NCBI GenBank assembly: GCA_964353015.1 | Contig: CAYGUA010000002.1 | Coordinates: 124,001-188,000 of the forward strand | Direction: 5' to 3' | Length of the DNA stretch: 64,000 nucleotides | Source of the DNA: JAMZMI01 sp964353015 | Lineage (GTDB): Bacteria > Bacteroidota > Bacteroidia > Cytophagales > Cyclobacteriaceae | Part shown: positions 55,632 to 64,000 of the stretch, piece by piece | Numbering within the stretch: the first letter of the stretch is position 1 | Layout of the letters: every line of letters starts with the position of its first letter | Notes under the pieces: model-generated | The model's database searches: none | What the model was told of the DNA's origin: nothing | What the model saw: the letters and a program-made list of their open reading frames with translations, nothing else | Program-made: the position numbers and the translations under genes

Positions 55632-57050
55632 ATGAAACAATCATTTTTACTATTTATCATTTTATCCTGGTCAGCATGTCTCCCTGCTCAACCAAATGAC
55701 AGGCCGAATATCATCGTGTTCCTTGCTGATGATTTTGGATATGGCAGTACTAACGCCTACGGTGCTTCTAAGGAATTGATTGAGACACCCAATATTGATT
55801 ATTTGGCCAAGAATGGAGTGAAATTCACGAATGCTTATACCACCGGTTCTGTTTGTTCCCCGACGAGGTACGCTCTTTTGACGGGAAGGTATTCATGGCG
55901 AACAGAAATGAAAACAGGAGTGGTTAACACCAATGGATCATCACTTATTGATCTGGAAACGCAAACTTTGCCAGAATATTTAAGGGAGAAGGGTTATATC
56001 AATGCTGCGATCGGGAAATGGCATCTTGGGTTCAAATCTGAACCTTTCGACAACCTTCTTGGTAACATTTATCCAGGCCCCAATGATCATGGCTTTGATT
56101 ACAGTTTCGTTGTTCCGAATAATCTGGATGATATCCACAAAGTGTACGTGGAGAATAACGAAATCTACGGGCTGAGGTCAGACAAAATTTCAGCTTATGG
56201 AAAATCATTTTACGGGAAGCAGTATACCGGATATGATGCACCACAGCGAGTAACCGAAAATGTGATGGATCATCTGGTTGATAAATCTATTGAATGGCTA
56301 GATGGTCTCAATGGAGAGAACCCATTCTTCCTCTACTTCGCTTCTGTGGCAGTACATCACCCCATCACGCCAAGTCCCTACATGAGAGGTAAAAGCAACG
56401 CGGGAGCTTATGGCGACTTTATTCAAGATATAGATCGTTCATTGGGGCTTCTACTTCTTTATTTGGAAAAAACAGGACAAAGGGAAAACACACTTATCAT
56501 TTTCATGAGCGACAATGGAGGTGACATACCCGACCCTGAACACAGAGGCTTTGAGACACCCGAAAACTTTGCCATTAACAAAGGACTTGAAATCAATGGC
56601 GCTCTAAGGGGCGACAAACACACCATTTGGGATGGCGGGTTCAAAATTCCATTTATAGTAAATCAACCGGGTAAAATAGAGCAAAATGTTTCAAATGCGA
56701 CGGTTGCTACTATTGATGTTTTCGCTTTTATAGCCGACTATATCGGAAAGGAATCAGACTTACCAAAGGACGTTGCTTCAGATAGCGAAAGTTTTGCACA
56801 GATAATTAGTAATCCAAAATCCAATTATGAAAGACCACCCCTGGTTCATCGAGATGCAAAAGGCAGAAAAGCTGTTCGCTTTGGTGATTGGAAGTACATT
56901 GAAGCTGCGCCTGATGTGAAAACAGATTCGGAAGCAATGCTTTTCAACTATGCAAATGATCCTGCTGAATCGACTAATCTCATCAATAGAGAAACCACAA
57001 AAAGTAAGGAAGGGGCAAAATACTTACGCTCTATTGTTGAAAATCAATAA
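55632..57050 (+). CDS. Sulfatase (S1) with CSPTR signature
   Basis: The ATG at 55632 gives a secretion signal (MKQSFLLFIILSWSACLPAQ); an in-frame start at 55563 would fall within the preceding gene. The 472-residue enzyme has NIIVFLADDFGYGSTNAYGA, the activation site C-S-P-T-R with Cys at residue 75 then YALLTGRYSW, AAIGKWHLG, a VHHPITPSPYMRG loop and LIIFMSDNGGDIPDPEH. It is a paralogue of the sulfatase at 51083. It removes sulfate, perhaps at another ring position. It is separated by 19 bp from the ManD-like gene. Confidence 0.92.
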   Translation: MKQSFLLFIILSWSACLPAQPNDRPNIIVFLADDFGYGSTNAYGASKELIETPNIDYLAKNGVKFTNAYTTGSVCSPTRYALLTGRYSWRTEMKTGVVNTNGSSLIDLETQTLPEYLREKGYINAAIGKWHLGFKSEPFDNLLGNIYPGPNDHGFDYSFVVPNNLDDIHKVYVENNEIYGLRSDKISAYGKSFYGKQYTGYDAPQRVTENVMDHLVDKSIEWLDGLNGENPFFLYFASVAVHHPITPSPYMRGKSNAGAYGDFIQDIDRSLGLLLLYLEKTGQRENTLIIFMSDNGGDIPDPEHRGFETPENFAINKGLEINGALRGDKHTIWDGGFKIPFIVNQPGKIEQNVSNATVATIDVFAFIADYIGKESDLPKDVASDSESFAQIISNPKSNYERPPLVHRDAKGRKAVRFGDWKYIEAAPDVKTDSEAMLFNYANDPAESTNLINRETTKSKEGAKYLRSIVENQ

Positions 57051-57118
57051 CGTACAAAGCGATTTGAGCATAAATGGTTAAGCATTCCTTTACAATCCTG
57101 AAACAAATAGATCTACTT

Positions 57119-57910
57119 ATGTTCAAAAAGTATTTACAATTCCTCATCGTCACTTCTGTTTTATGCCTGATAGCATGCACCTCCAATGTTTCTACACAAT
57201 CGTACAACCCAGAACATTCAGATAAATTCTATCACTATAGCATCTGGTATGGGTTTGTTAATATGGTATTTGAAGGAAACTTAACTGTCAGCGAATTAAA
57301 GAAACAAGGAGACATTGGATTGGGATCATACAGTTTGTTGGATGGAGAATTGATCATGCTTGACGGTAAATCTTACCAGGCAAGAGAAGACGGAAGTGTG
57401 CTTATCGCATCTGATTCTCAAAAAATTGTCTATGCGAACGCTACCTTTTTTGATGTTGATCAAACATTGAAAATAGCAGGAAGTATAAACTATGATACGC
57501 TGATCAATACAATTACCAATGCTTTGCCTAGTCAGAATATGTTCTACGCCTTTAAAATCAAAGGAAAATTTGATTACATAAAGCTCGGTGGACTGCATAG
57601 GCAGGAAAAGCCATTTATGAAAGGTTTAGATGTGCTTATTCCAAACAGACCAATATTTGAAGGGCGAAATGTGCAAGGAACACTTGTAGGGTTTTTCTGC
57701 CCAGATTTCATAGGTAATATCAATGTAGCAGGTTTTCACTTTCATTTTATTTCCAATGACGAAAAACTTGGTGGGCATGCGATGGAATTTGAAACTAAAA
57801 GCCTAGAGGTAAACATTGATGAAATGAACGAGTATAATTTCGTACTCCCTGATACAGAGGCGTATAGAAATGTCGGATTTGAAAAAGAGTTTCAATACAA
57901 GAAAAAGTGA
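57119..57910 (+). CDS. Acetolactate-decarboxylase-like lipoprotein
   Basis: Start set at 57119 (MFKKYLQFLIVTSVLCLIAC lipoprotein signal) in place of 57074; 263 residues. The fold matches the alpha-acetolactate decarboxylase family: DIGLGSYSLLDGELIMLDGK and YQAREDGSVLIA at the N-terminus, FYAFKIKGKFDYIKLG, GTLVGFFCPDFIGNINVAGF and FHFHFISNDEKLGGHAMEFE, which has the two adjacent His and the later His that bind zinc in BudA. BudA is normally cytoplasmic and makes acetoin. A lipid-anchored version inside a sulfated-glycan locus is unexpected; a different reaction on a sugar-derived 2-keto acid is possible, but unproven. The stop overlaps the next start by 1 bp. Confidence 0.8.
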   Translation: MFKKYLQFLIVTSVLCLIACTSNVSTQSYNPEHSDKFYHYSIWYGFVNMVFEGNLTVSELKKQGDIGLGSYSLLDGELIMLDGKSYQAREDGSVLIASDSQKIVYANATFFDVDQTLKIAGSINYDTLINTITNALPSQNMFYAFKIKGKFDYIKLGGLHRQEKPFMKGLDVLIPNRPIFEGRNVQGTLVGFFCPDFIGNINVAGFHFHFISNDEKLGGHAMEFETKSLEVNIDEMNEYNFVLPDTEAYRNVGFEKEFQYKKK

Positions 57911-60900
57911 TGAAATACTTCTCTATACTCCTCTCATTTTTGTTGGCATTCCAAACGTTGAATAGTTTTGGAATTGACCAAGCAGATAAACAAAACATTC
58001 CAATTCCTAGTGAGAAAGATCGGATTGGCTGGAGCGCAGATGGCAACCTGGCGGACGAAGATGACTGGGCAGCTACTGCAATGGCACTCGCTATATTCGC
58101 TAAGATGGGTTGGCAGGAAAAACTGACACATTTCGACTACAATAACCGACTGGATCGTTCGAAAGAATGGAAAGAGAAAGAAAACTACGAAAGCACAATT
58201 GGTGGAGCAAGAAGATTTGGCTTCAATCAGGAAGTGTTTTTTGATGATCAACGTGAACTGGAGGCAGCTATTGAACACGCTAAGGAAGAAATTAACAAAA
58301 GCCATGAACGAAGTAAATTTTGGTATGTTCAGGCCGGACCATTTGAAGTAGCCTATCAGGCACTCCTTCGAGCAAATCCTGAAAAACGGAAATACTGTAT
58401 CCTTGTTTCTCACTCTGAAGTCAATGAAGTAGCTGATAAATGGAAACTACCTGATGGCTCATCAAGCCATGGAAAAGACGATTGTGTGGCATTAGGTGCT
58501 CAATATTATTTCACTACTAATCAATACAAAGAAAAATTTGGCGGAAAAGTTTACAAAAGATGGGACCTGGTAGAATGGCTCAAAAGGTCTCCGTCTGAAG
58601 AGTATCAATGGGTGTATTCCCGTTTTCTAGAAACCGCAAAACACAAAGAAGGTGGACTTGATGCTTCGGATGGCGGTATGGCCTTTGCACTTGCAACAGG
58701 TGATCTTAATGGCAATTTCAGTCCCAAACTAAGAGATTTTTTAGGCACAGACTGGAAAACCGGTGTAAACCCGAAGTTTCAAATTGACCATGACACCTCA
58801 ATTCCCCAATTGGCTTTTGCTGCCAGTGAGCTCAAAAATGCGCTCATGGAAAGTCAAAAAGAGCTAAACATCATTTTACGTATTGAAGTCGATACAGCTA
58901 AATCTGAATCTTTTCAAATCCAAGTAGGCAAGAAGAGAAGCGTAACCATCACTGGATCAGATGCCACCGGAGCAATGTACGGAGGAATTGAAGTGGCAGA
59001 ACGACTTAAACTCGGGCTGCCCATTGTCACTGATCAGCAAGAACCATTCATTGAAAAACGTGGTATTAAGTATAATATCCCGTGGGATGTGCGAACTCGA
59101 TCATATGATGATTCTGGTGATGCTGCCCAGAATAATATTGAGACGGTATGGGACCTTGAATTTTGGAAACAGTATTTGGATGATCTCGCTAGATACCGTT
59201 ATAATGTACTTAGCCTATGGAGTGCACATCCCTACCCATGCATTGTAAAGTTGGATGAATACCCTGATGTTGCTATGGAAGATGTGTACCGTATTGGCGT
59301 TCCACTAACTCCAAATTTCAAAAAAAGTGGAAACGAGTGGCCCGTGGATTTAAATGAGCCAGGTACCATGAAGCTCATTAAAAAAATGACCATAGATGAA
59401 AAAATCCGACATTGGCAAGAAGTCTTTGAATATGCAGAAGATCGAGGAATTGATATTTATCTCTTTCATTGGAACGTATTTACCTATGGTGCCACAGGAA
59501 AATATGGCATTACCCAGGATCAGACCAATCCTGTTACAGTTGAATACCTACGAAAGAGTGTAGAAAAAGCCCTTCTCACCTATCCTCAGATAAAAGGAAT
59601 TGGCGTTACTGCGGGTGAGAATGCAGACAATCACATCACGGGCGAATACTCAATTGAAAACTTCCTTTTTAATACCTACGGTCGGGCAATGATGAACGTG
59701 ATGACCGTGCAACCTGAACGAGATTTGCGATTCATATTCCGCAAGCATCAATCTGGATTAGGTCCCATCACCAAGGCATTTGAAGAATTTGACGGTGAGT
59801 TCAACACTAGCTTTAAGTACGTCATCGGTCATATGTATGTCAAAAACAGACCGCAAATATTTGATCGCTGGTTTAGGGAGGAAGTAGAGGAATATGACGC
59901 CTCCTGCTTTATGAATTTGCGTAATGACGACATGTTTGTATTACGATGGGGAAACCCCGATTTTGTAAGCAATTATATTCAGGAGATGCCACACGACGTG
60001 TCTCCCGGCTTTTACATGGGCTCTGATGGCTATGTTTGGGGCAGAGAATTTGTCAGCAAAAATCCTGAAACGACAAAACGTCTCGAAATTGATAAGCACT
60101 GGTACCGCATGCGGCAATGGGGACAACTTTCATATAACCCTTTACTAGACAAGGACTATTGGGTAGCTACATTAAATCATCGCTTTTCTGGAATTAATGG
60201 TGAATTGTTGTATGAAGCGTGGGCTGCCACTTCAAATATTATTCCGTTGGTCAACAGCTCCAATTGGTGGCCAAATGATGCACATATCTCACCTGAAGGA
60301 TGCATAGACTTCACCGGCGGATTCTTAACCATAGACAAGTACTATTTTCAAAATACGTGGGCTAAACAATTGGGAACAGGCTATCAAACTGTAATGGATT
60401 GGGGTAAAGCAGAAGTGGTTGGTGGAAAAACGGAAGGCATCTCGCCGCTTGAAGTAGCCGATGAGCTCGATGCTTATGCTGAAACGGTATTGACTGCCTT
60501 ACTGAATCTTCGACAAGGAATAACTCATAATCCTGAACTAAAGGAAACCTTGAATGACATTGAGGGCATGGCTTATCTTGGTAGATACTATGCTGATAAA
60601 ATGCGTGGTGCGGCCAAACTGGCTGCATTTCGTGAAGACACCCAACAAAAGCAATACAATGTACAGGCTGTGCAACACCTAAACGAAGCGGTGGAGGAAT
60701 GGAAAGCGTATACAGATATTATGACATCCCAGTACAAACCACAGCTGCTAGCACGAACTGACTATCTCGATTGGTCTCTTATTCTGAAAGGCGTGGAAAA
60801 AGAAGCAGAAGATGTGGCCAACGAGGGTGACTACCCAGAAGTTCATTTTTCTAATTTGAAAGATGGAATGAATTTGTCTGAAGATGCCGACCTTCACGTG

Positions 60901-61533
60901 GAAGTAGAAGCAACAGATAAGCATGGAATACAGATAACAAAGCTATACCTGAACGGCCTCTTATTGAAACCAAATCCAACAAAGCCCAACACTTGGAACG
61001 CCAGAAGCGATGAGCTGCTCAACACTATGAAACCAGGTAATTACCATTTGAAGGCAGTTGCAATTGATAATACCAAAACCATGGGTTGGAGGGAGATTGA
61101 GATTAGAGTAGGTGATGTCCCATATAAAACCAAAACAGATTTAGATGCTACAATTTTTGAGACAATACTAGGAGAAGGCCAAAAAATCAACAAGTTAGAC
61201 GTTATCACATTTCCACGGCTTGAATGCTACTTAATATTACAGGAGGATGGACGCTTGACGCTTCGCAACGGAACTCCGGATGACGATGACGGTGAAATTT
61301 GGCACACAAGCATGCACAAGGATCGTTCTGGAGATTTCATGTATAGCACCTTAGAAAATGGTCAATTGACTACCTGGCGCATGCAACCAGATGGTTCAAA
61401 ACTAAAACTATACCAGAGCACTCAGGTGTCTGGTAATGTACCTTTCAAATTAGGAATTACAGTCTCCAAAAAGCTGGTCATTTTTCGGGATAAAATGGGA
61501 ACTGAAAAAGAAATCGTCTGGATCAGTAATTGA
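57910..61533 (+). CDS. Large multidomain exported glycosidase-like protein (nucleoside-hydrolase-like + GH67/GH20-like + Ig)
   Basis: The ATG at 57910 (TGATG overlap with the preceding stop) gives a 1207-residue secreted protein (signal ending LNSFG). Residues about 35-285 resemble the nucleoside-hydrolase-like domain of Sde182/DUF1593-type proteins (WSADGNLADEDDWAATAMAL). About 295-385 is a zincin-like GH20b/GH67 N-terminal domain (VTITGSDATGAMYGGIEVAE). A TIM barrel of about 400 residues follows (FIEKRGIKYNIPWDVRTRS, IKGIGVTAGENADNHI), then a helical part, an Ig-like domain (about 976-1075) and a C-terminal beta domain. GH67-like barrels suggest action on uronic acids. I cannot place it in a named GH family; function uncertain. 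Confidence 0.78.
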   Translation: MKYFSILLSFLLAFQTLNSFGIDQADKQNIPIPSEKDRIGWSADGNLADEDDWAATAMALAIFAKMGWQEKLTHFDYNNRLDRSKEWKEKENYESTIGGARRFGFNQEVFFDDQRELEAAIEHAKEEINKSHERSKFWYVQAGPFEVAYQALLRANPEKRKYCILVSHSEVNEVADKWKLPDGSSSHGKDDCVALGAQYYFTTNQYKEKFGGKVYKRWDLVEWLKRSPSEEYQWVYSRFLETAKHKEGGLDASDGGMAFALATGDLNGNFSPKLRDFLGTDWKTGVNPKFQIDHDTSIPQLAFAASELKNALMESQKELNIILRIEVDTAKSESFQIQVGKKRSVTITGSDATGAMYGGIEVAERLKLGLPIVTDQQEPFIEKRGIKYNIPWDVRTRSYDDSGDAAQNNIETVWDLEFWKQYLDDLARYRYNVLSLWSAHPYPCIVKLDEYPDVAMEDVYRIGVPLTPNFKKSGNEWPVDLNEPGTMKLIKKMTIDEKIRHWQEVFEYAEDRGIDIYLFHWNVFTYGATGKYGITQDQTNPVTVEYLRKSVEKALLTYPQIKGIGVTAGENADNHITGEYSIENFLFNTYGRAMMNVMTVQPERDLRFIFRKHQSGLGPITKAFEEFDGEFNTSFKYVIGHMYVKNRPQIFDRWFREEVEEYDASCFMNLRNDDMFVLRWGNPDFVSNYIQEMPHDVSPGFYMGSDGYVWGREFVSKNPETTKRLEIDKHWYRMRQWGQLSYNPLLDKDYWVATLNHRFSGINGELLYEAWAATSNIIPLVNSSNWWPNDAHISPEGCIDFTGGFLTIDKYYFQNTWAKQLGTGYQTVMDWGKAEVVGGKTEGISPLEVADELDAYAETVLTALLNLRQGITHNPELKETLNDIEGMAYLGRYYADKMRGAAKLAAFREDTQQKQYNVQAVQHLNEAVEEWKAYTDIMTSQYKPQLLARTDYLDWSLILKGVEKEAEDVANEGDYPEVHFSNLKDGMNLSEDADLHVEVEATDKHGIQITKLYLNGLLLKPNPTKPNTWNARSDELLNTMKPGNYHLKAVAIDNTKTMGWREIEIRVGDVPYKTKTDLDATIFETILGEGQKINKLDVITFPRLECYLILQEDGRLTLRNGTPDDDDGEIWHTSMHKDRSGDFMYSTLENGQLTTWRMQPDGSKLKLYQSTQVSGNVPFKLGITVSKKLVIFRDKMGTEKEIVWISN

Positions 61534-61749
61534 AACAGAGTGTAATAACTTCAGTACCAATCTCATATCAGGGCTGATAGCCTACTCATTCTTTGACAAG
61601 AAACCCGCAATCAAATATCAACCCGTAGAATCAAACCAATTGGCCACTTTTTAAAATCGAACTCAGGTTATTAAGATTCTCACAAAAATTTCGTTAATTT
61701 GCCAACATATAACACGTGTTAAATCAATTTAAAATCATTTTCTTACCAA
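61534..61749. promoter_or_regulatory. Intergenic promoter region before GH38
   Basis: This 216-bp gap has no gene. It contains the palindrome at 61710 and an AT-rich tract; no clear terminator or -7 element was seen. Confidence 0.5.
61710..61721. promoter_or_regulatory. Operator palindrome TAACACGTGTTA
   Basis: A perfect palindrome with the shared ACACGTGT core, lying 28 bp upstream of the GH38 ATG. It differs from the 28393 and 49584 sites only in the outer flanks. The position so near the start suggests an operator downstream of the -7 element. Confidence 0.7.
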
Positions 61750-64000
61750 ATGTTCAAAACATATTACTTCTCCATTTTTCTTGTAGTAATTGCGGCATCA
61801 AACTCTTTTGGACAATCTGATTCTCCTCAAAAACCAGATTCATATATTGATCCAGCAACTATAGACCTTACCCAGCCGACAATCTTTGCCATCCCCTATT
61901 CGCATCTGGATGATCAATGGAGATGGGCCTATCCTCAGGTGGCTAGAGAATTTATCAAAAACACCCTGGACGACAACTTTGCGTACTTTGAGCAATATCC
62001 CAACTTTAACTTTAATTGGACTGGTGCTTTTCGCTATCAAATGATGAAAGAGTACTATCCGGAGAAATACGGAGAACTCCAAAAATGGATTGCCAAAGGA
62101 AGATGGTTCACTGCCGGGAGTTCCTGGACAGAAAACGTAGTACTTGCACCCTCCACAGAATCTGTGGTTCGTCAGATACTGATGGGGTCTCAATATTTTA
62201 AAAAGGAGTTTGGAACTGAAAGCCGAGAGTACATGCTCCCAGATTGTTTTGGTTTTCCATATTCACTCCCTTCTGTTCTTAGTCACTGTGGAATTAAAGG
62301 ATTTTCCACGCAGAAATTAACCTGGGAATCGGCTAATGGCATTCCATTTAACATAGGTAAATGGATAGGTCCTGACGGGAATTATGTGATTGCTGCCCTT
62401 AATGCAGGTAATTATGCAAGTGCTCATCATAACATTTATAGCAATGATGAAGCGACAATTCAACGACTAAAGGAAAACGAAGAGCGTTCAGGATTACCCA
62501 TCGACTTTTACTACATGGGCGGTGGAGACAAAAACAATGCTGACCGAGGTGGCGCTCCACGTAAAGTCAACATTGAAAATGTCGAAAAATCCATCACAGA
62601 AGAAGGTCCGGTTAGACTTATTAATGCTCAGCCAGATCTGATGTTCAATGCGATTACTGAGCAACAGGCTTCAAAATTTCCCGTCTGGAATTCGGATTTA
62701 CTTCTTGTGAAGCACTCAACAGGCGTATTAACATCGCAAGCCTATCAGAAAAAATTGAATAGGACAGCTGAAATCCTGGCTGATGCAAGTGAAAGAGCTG
62801 CTGTAACTGCGAGTTTGCTAAACGGGGCAAAGTACCCTTATGAACAACTCAATTCTGCATGGGGTCTCATGCTAAGTAACCAGTTTCATGATATCCTTCC
62901 TGGCACTTGTATACCTGAAGCACACTCATATGGATGGAATGATGGTATCGTAGCTTTGAATAAGTTCGATGGTGTATATCGGGATGCAATAGGTACCTTA
63001 TCAAAATCGCTGGATACTGACGTTCCCGGAGTGCCCGTTGTGGTTTATAACCAGCTTTCGTTTGCTCGCAAGGATCATGTGGAAGCTAACATTCCTGAGT
63101 CACTTGCCAATGCGGCATCAATAGCTGTATTTGATGCAAAGGGAAAAGAAGTACCGTCTCAAGTAGTCGAGGATTTTAACGGCAATAAACAGATCGTTTT
63201 TCAGGTTGACCTTCCGCCCGTGGGAGCCAGAGTATACTCTATTCGTGAAGCCAAAACCAAAATAAAGGAGTCTGATTTAATCGTTCGAAATGATTATTTA
63301 GAAAACAGTCGGTTCAAAGTAACGATTGATAAAAGCGGTGATATAGCAAGCATCTACGACAAGAGCATCGCTAAAGAATTGCTCGAAAAACCCATTCAAC
63401 TGGAGTTTATTGAGGATTTTCCTTCTTCGAAACCAGCTTGGAGAATTTACTACAAAGACATTATTAAGGAACCTCGAAGCTATGCATCAAACCCAATTTC
63501 AGTAAGAATAGTAGAAGATGGCCCTGTACGGGTGACCATAGAGGTGATAAGAGAGAATGAAGGATCCAAGATCTGGCAAAGAATTAGGCTATGGGCTGGG
63601 GACGATGCTGGTCGTGTGGAAGTAGCCAACAAAATTGACTGGAAAAGTCGTGGAACCTTACTTAAGGCTGCATTTCACATGACCGCTCAAGCTTCGGAAG
63701 CCACTTACAACATGGATCTCGGTGTAATCAAACGTGGAGATCGCAATGAAAAACAGTACGAGGTACCCACTCACTCGTGGATTGACCTGACAGATGAATC
63801 CGGGAAGTTCGGAGTTTCTATTCTCACAGGACATAAATACGGAAGTGATAAAGTGGATGACAATACGCTGAGATTAACCCTCATACATGGCCCTGATACT
63901 AGAGAAACTGTTCAAGAAGTATTTGATGATGGGATCGTCACTGAGCAAAGGTGGCAAGACTGGGGTAGACATGAGTTTACTTATGGAATCACTGGTCACA
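61750..64000 (+). CDS. GH38 family alpha-mannosidase, C-terminus cut by window edge
   Basis: 750 codons are present and the frame stays open to the right edge. Signal peptide MFKTYYFSIFLVVIAASNSF. GH38 zinc site: IFAIPYSHLDDQWRWAY with H52 and D54; the nucleophile Asp is D165 in MLPDCFGFPYSLP; SNQFHDILPGTCIPEAH carries the His-Asp metal pair. The central helical bundle and beta-rich C-terminal domain follow as expected. It is a zinc-dependent retaining alpha-mannosidase; HLDDQW replaces the usual HNDPGW-type text. It follows its own operator and adds a second mannosidase family to GH92, in support of an alpha-mannan-like substrate. Confidence 0.92.
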   Translation, partial: MFKTYYFSIFLVVIAASNSFGQSDSPQKPDSYIDPATIDLTQPTIFAIPYSHLDDQWRWAYPQVAREFIKNTLDDNFAYFEQYPNFNFNWTGAFRYQMMKEYYPEKYGELQKWIAKGRWFTAGSSWTENVVLAPSTESVVRQILMGSQYFKKEFGTESREYMLPDCFGFPYSLPSVLSHCGIKGFSTQKLTWESANGIPFNIGKWIGPDGNYVIAALNAGNYASAHHNIYSNDEATIQRLKENEERSGLPIDFYYMGGGDKNNADRGGAPRKVNIENVEKSITEEGPVRLINAQPDLMFNAITEQQASKFPVWNSDLLLVKHSTGVLTSQAYQKKLNRTAEILADASERAAVTASLLNGAKYPYEQLNSAWGLMLSNQFHDILPGTCIPEAHSYGWNDGIVALNKFDGVYRDAIGTLSKSLDTDVPGVPVVVYNQLSFARKDHVEANIPESLANAASIAVFDAKGKEVPSQVVEDFNGNKQIVFQVDLPPVGARVYSIREAKTKIKESDLIVRNDYLENSRFKVTIDKSGDIASIYDKSIAKELLEKPIQLEFIEDFPSSKPAWRIYYKDIIKEPRSYASNPISVRIVEDGPVRVTIEVIRENEGSKIWQRIRLWAGDDAGRVEVANKIDWKSRGTLLKAAFHMTAQASEATYNMDLGVIKRGDRNEKQYEVPTHSWIDLTDESGKFGVSILTGHKYGSDKVDDNTLRLTLIHGPDTRETVQEVFDDGIVTEQRWQDWGRHEFTYGITGH

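Noticed and set aside
57934..58413. 159-codon minus-strand open frame
   Set aside because: It lies wholly inside the 57910 gene in another frame, has no family resemblance and no promoter.

Overview
The window looks like chromosomal DNA from a marine-type Bacteroidota, most likely a Cytophagales-like member. It has type IX secretion (T9SS) sorting domains, a PID-CTERM mini-protein, an STN-type TonB receptor with DUF4249, many Bacteroidota-style signal peptides, TAnnTTTG-like promoter elements and few Shine-Dalgarno sites. The genus is inference. No rRNA, intact tRNA, CRISPR array or intact mobile element was seen.

Region 1 (1-5345, minus strand) holds a cut-off 6-bladed propeller protein, a DUF1501 protein and a large PSCyt1/DUF1549/DUF1553 lipoprotein carrying a LamG-like insert, a set best known from Planctomycetes. 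Region 2 (5716-11903, plus) holds a TPR/LuxR-type membrane regulator, a sulfatase, a T9SS-exported carbohydrate-binding protein and a 55-residue PID-CTERM protein, ending in a strong terminator. Region 3 (11849-12647) has no genes. It carries back-to-back terminators, a tRNA 3'-end-like relic and short repeats, and seems to mark the edge of the large catabolic locus.

Region 4 (12648 to the right edge) is a very large polysaccharide-utilisation locus without a SusC/SusD pair. A minus-strand operon (28320 to 12648) encodes two MFS sugar transporters, two sulfatases, a PQQ-type sugar dehydrogenase with a heme c domain, a GH92 mannosidase, a ROK sugar kinase, uronate isomerase, a formylglycine-generating enzyme, an Nramp-like transporter and mannose-6-phosphate isomerase. 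Plus-strand units then encode GH3; a heme c/LamG T9SS protein; three tandem PQQ-like propeller paralogues; an STN-TonB receptor with DUF4249 and macroglobulin/plug-like partners; four sulfatases; a Tat-type mannonate dehydratase-like enzyme; an acetolactate-decarboxylase-like lipoprotein; a 1207-residue multidomain GH67-like protein; and a GH38 mannosidase cut by the window edge.

Four copies of the palindrome TWACACGTGTWA (28393, 37281, 49584, 61710) sit at the heads of five transcription units. They define a probable single regulon. With seven Cys-type sulfatases, their maturase, GH92/GH38 mannosidases, ManA, UxaC and a ManD-like enzyme, the best inference for the substrate is a sulfated, uronate-containing mannan such as an algal glucuronomannan. 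The substrate is not proven by sequence alone.
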